Source of the DNA: SB11 sp965249955
GTDB lineage: Bacteria > Bacteroidota > Bacteroidia > UBA8524
DNA length: 64,000 bases
Assembly: GCA_965249955.1 (NCBI GenBank)
Contig: OZ252261.1
Location: forward strand, 1,798,001-1,862,000
Reading direction: 5' to 3'
Each line of letters begins with the position of its first letter. Within the stretch, counting starts at the first letter, position 1. Below the pieces are notes generated by a model. That model was not told the origin of the DNA and searched no databases. It saw only the letters and a list, made by a program, of their open reading frames with translations. Shown here piece by piece: positions 62,512 to 64,000 of the stretch. The position numbers were made by a program, and so were the translations under genes.

Positions 62512-64000
62512 ATGGAAGAAAATATTGTACAGTATATAGGTGAACACTTAGCCATTGGCAATTGGGGTAAGTTTGCCGTATACCTTTCTTTTGGCGCAGC
62601 ACTATTTTCTGCCTTTAGTTATATACTCTCTTTTAAAGGAGGGGTTGAAAACAAAACTTTTTGGCGCAATATGGGTCGTGCGGGTTTCTATACCCACTCG
62701 GCAGCAGTTGTTTCTATTTTCGTTATTCTTTTTGTCATCATTCAACGCCACTATTTCGAGTATCAATATGCGTGGCAGCACTCATCCACTGCCTTGCCCC
62801 TAAAATACATGGTATCGTGTTTTTGGGAAGGGCAAGAAGGTAGCTTTTTGCTTTGGATGGTTTGGCACGTGGTAATTGGTAATATTTTAATGTTTACTGC
62901 CCGTAGCTGGGAAAGTCCCGTTATGGCAATTATTTCCATTGCTCAAATAATGCTAAGTACTATGCTGCTTGGTATTGAGTTTTTGGGAAGCAAAATAGGC
63001 AGTAGCCCTTTTAATTTGCTTCGCGATGTAACGCAAGGCCCCATATTTGTTCGCCCTGATTATCTTACTTTTATAAAAGACGGTAACGGACTAAACCCTT
63101 TACTGCAAAACTACTGGATGGTGATACACCCGCCTACCCTGTTTTTTGGTTTTGCAGCCAGTATTGTGCCTTTTGCCTATGCTGTTTCTGCTTTGTGGAC
63201 ACGCCGCTATACCGAATGGGTAAAACCTGCTTTGCCTTGGGCATTAGTAGGTGTAATGGTATTGGGTACAGGTATAATAATGGGCGGTTTTTGGGCGTAC
63301 GAGTCGCTAACCTTTGGTGGTTATTGGGCATGGGATCCCGTAGAAAACGCATCGCTTATCCCTTGGCTTATACTGATATCAACAGTGCACCTTATGTTGA
63401 TTTATAAATCGACAGGTAATGCGCTATATACTACCTATTTGTTGGCAATTTTTTCCTTTTTATTGGTGTTGTATGCAACTTTCCTTACCCGAAGTGGCAT
63501 ATTAGGTAATACCTCTGTACACTCGTTCACCGATTTAGGAATGTCGGGTCAACTGCTTGTATTCCTGTTTATATTTCTTTGGTTGCCCACTTATGTTACG
63601 CTGCAAAATACCAAACTACGTTTCGGCTATTTGGGCATTACCATAATAGTGTTTGCACTTAGCATGTATTATGGGCAACAAAAAGCCATTTTTGTTCCTT
63701 ATGTGCTTATTACTTTGTTTTTCTTCTTTAGAAATATATATGTTGTAAACCCGATAAAAGGCAAAGAAGAAGATTTTAGCTCACGCGAATTTTGGATGTT
63801 TATAGGTGCGTTGGTGTTTGTTATTTCGGGTATGCACGTAATTGTAAGTACATCGTTGCCCGTATTTAATAAATTATTTGGCAGTAATAAAGCCCTACCC
63901 GAAGATGTAATTGGTTATTACAACCAATGGCAACTTCCTGTGGCTATGATATTGGCTGTATTAACTGCTATTACCCAGTTTTTTAAGTACAAAAAAACAC
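62512..64000 (+). CDS. ccmF: CcmF heme lyase subunit, 3' partial
   Basis: Large membrane protein that ligates heme to apocytochrome c; cut by the window end after 496 codons, with no stop. ATG 62512 gives MEENIVQYIGEHLAIGNWGK. Family landmarks: WEGQEGSFLLWMVW, the WWD-type motif GGYWAWDPVENASLIPW, HPPTLFFGF, a TYLLAIFSFLLVLYATFLTR segment with a following SGILGNTSVHSF, and conserved His residues. It is the last visible gene of the ccm operon. Confidence 0.95.
   Translation, partial: MEENIVQYIGEHLAIGNWGKFAVYLSFGAALFSAFSYILSFKGGVENKTFWRNMGRAGFYTHSAAVVSIFVILFVIIQRHYFEYQYAWQHSSTALPLKYMVSCFWEGQEGSFLLWMVWHVVIGNILMFTARSWESPVMAIISIAQIMLSTMLLGIEFLGSKIGSSPFNLLRDVTQGPIFVRPDYLTFIKDGNGLNPLLQNYWMVIHPPTLFFGFAASIVPFAYAVSALWTRRYTEWVKPALPWALVGVMVLGTGIIMGGFWAYESLTFGGYWAWDPVENASLIPWLILISTVHLMLIYKSTGNALYTTYLLAIFSFLLVLYATFLTRSGILGNTSVHSFTDLGMSGQLLVFLFIFLWLPTYVTLQNTKLRFGYLGITIIVFALSMYYGQQKAIFVPYVLITLFFFFRNIYVVNPIKGKEEDFSSREFWMFIGALVFVISGMHVIVSTSLPVFNKLFGSNKALPEDVIGYYNQWQLPVAMILAVLTAITQFFKYKKT

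Noticed and set aside
1..64000. CRISPR array, rRNA genes or riboswitches
   Set aside because: No regularly spaced repeats of 25-40 bp, no rRNA-like blocks and no familiar riboswitch core were seen on reading both strands.

Overview
The window is chromosomal DNA from a member of the phylum Bacteroidota. The evidence is a SusC/SusD pair, type IX secretion (T9SS) C-terminal sorting domains on three secreted proteins, the T9SS translocon gene sprA directly after ruvA, many lipoproteins with an SC[KS] lipobox, no Shine-Dalgarno sequences, and promoters of the Bacteroidota type (TTG or TTTG, 19-21 nt, TAnnTTTG). The genus cannot be told from the sequence; gliding or T9SS-bearing orders such as Chitinophagales, Cytophagales or Flavobacteriales are possible. 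Layout: 1-7.2 kb is a glycan-uptake-like locus (SusC, SusD, two small surface or secreted proteins, and a T9SS-exported protein with four beta-sandwich modules). 7.4-8.7 kb holds gap (minus strand) and a tRNA-Glu(UUC). 8.73-10.15 kb is a complete ISL3-type insertion sequence with an 8-bp target duplication. 11.1-17.2 kb is an iron-type outer-membrane uptake operon: DUF4856 lipoprotein, imelysin lipoprotein, HTTM (vitamin K-dependent carboxylase-like) membrane protein, and a FecA-like TonB receptor. It is followed by a decayed DoxX-like gene and by a remnant resembling the tRNA-Glu tail plus terminator, so this stretch may be an acquired island. 17.9-33.2 kb has two similar propeller-type sensor kinase/LytTR regulator pairs flanking two T9SS cargo proteins, a hibernation factor and two small genes. 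33.4-34.5 kb encodes an HMA-like membrane protein and a lipoprotein-anchored truncated globin. 35.2-43.9 kb is purQ, ruvA and sprA. 44.2-58.4 kb is mostly core and housekeeping genes: DedA, aroE, twin SIMPL proteins, AI-2E-type permease, YqjE-like membrane protein, AhpD-like protein, AlbA_2 regulator, icd, bile-acid-symporter-like protein, lytic transglycosylase, LutA-like and Ldh2-type oxidoreductases, phosphopantetheinyl transferase and a WD40 protein. 58.4-64 kb has dcd, a GT39-like membrane glycosyltransferase, and the cytochrome c maturation operon ccmC-ccmD-ccmE-ccmF, cut by the window end. How the genes fit together: several modules concern the cell surface. SprA would export the three CTD-tagged proteins; the two propeller kinases are placed to regulate the secreted cargo between them; the SusCD and TonB receptors import glycans and iron or iron complexes; the Ccm operon and the globin lipoprotein point to extracytoplasmic heme biology. 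Two genes shorter than usual ORF cut-offs were found by reading the minus strand: a 44-aa lipoprotein (44204-44338) and a 52-aa basic protein (34670-34828). No CRISPR array, prophage or rRNA gene was seen.
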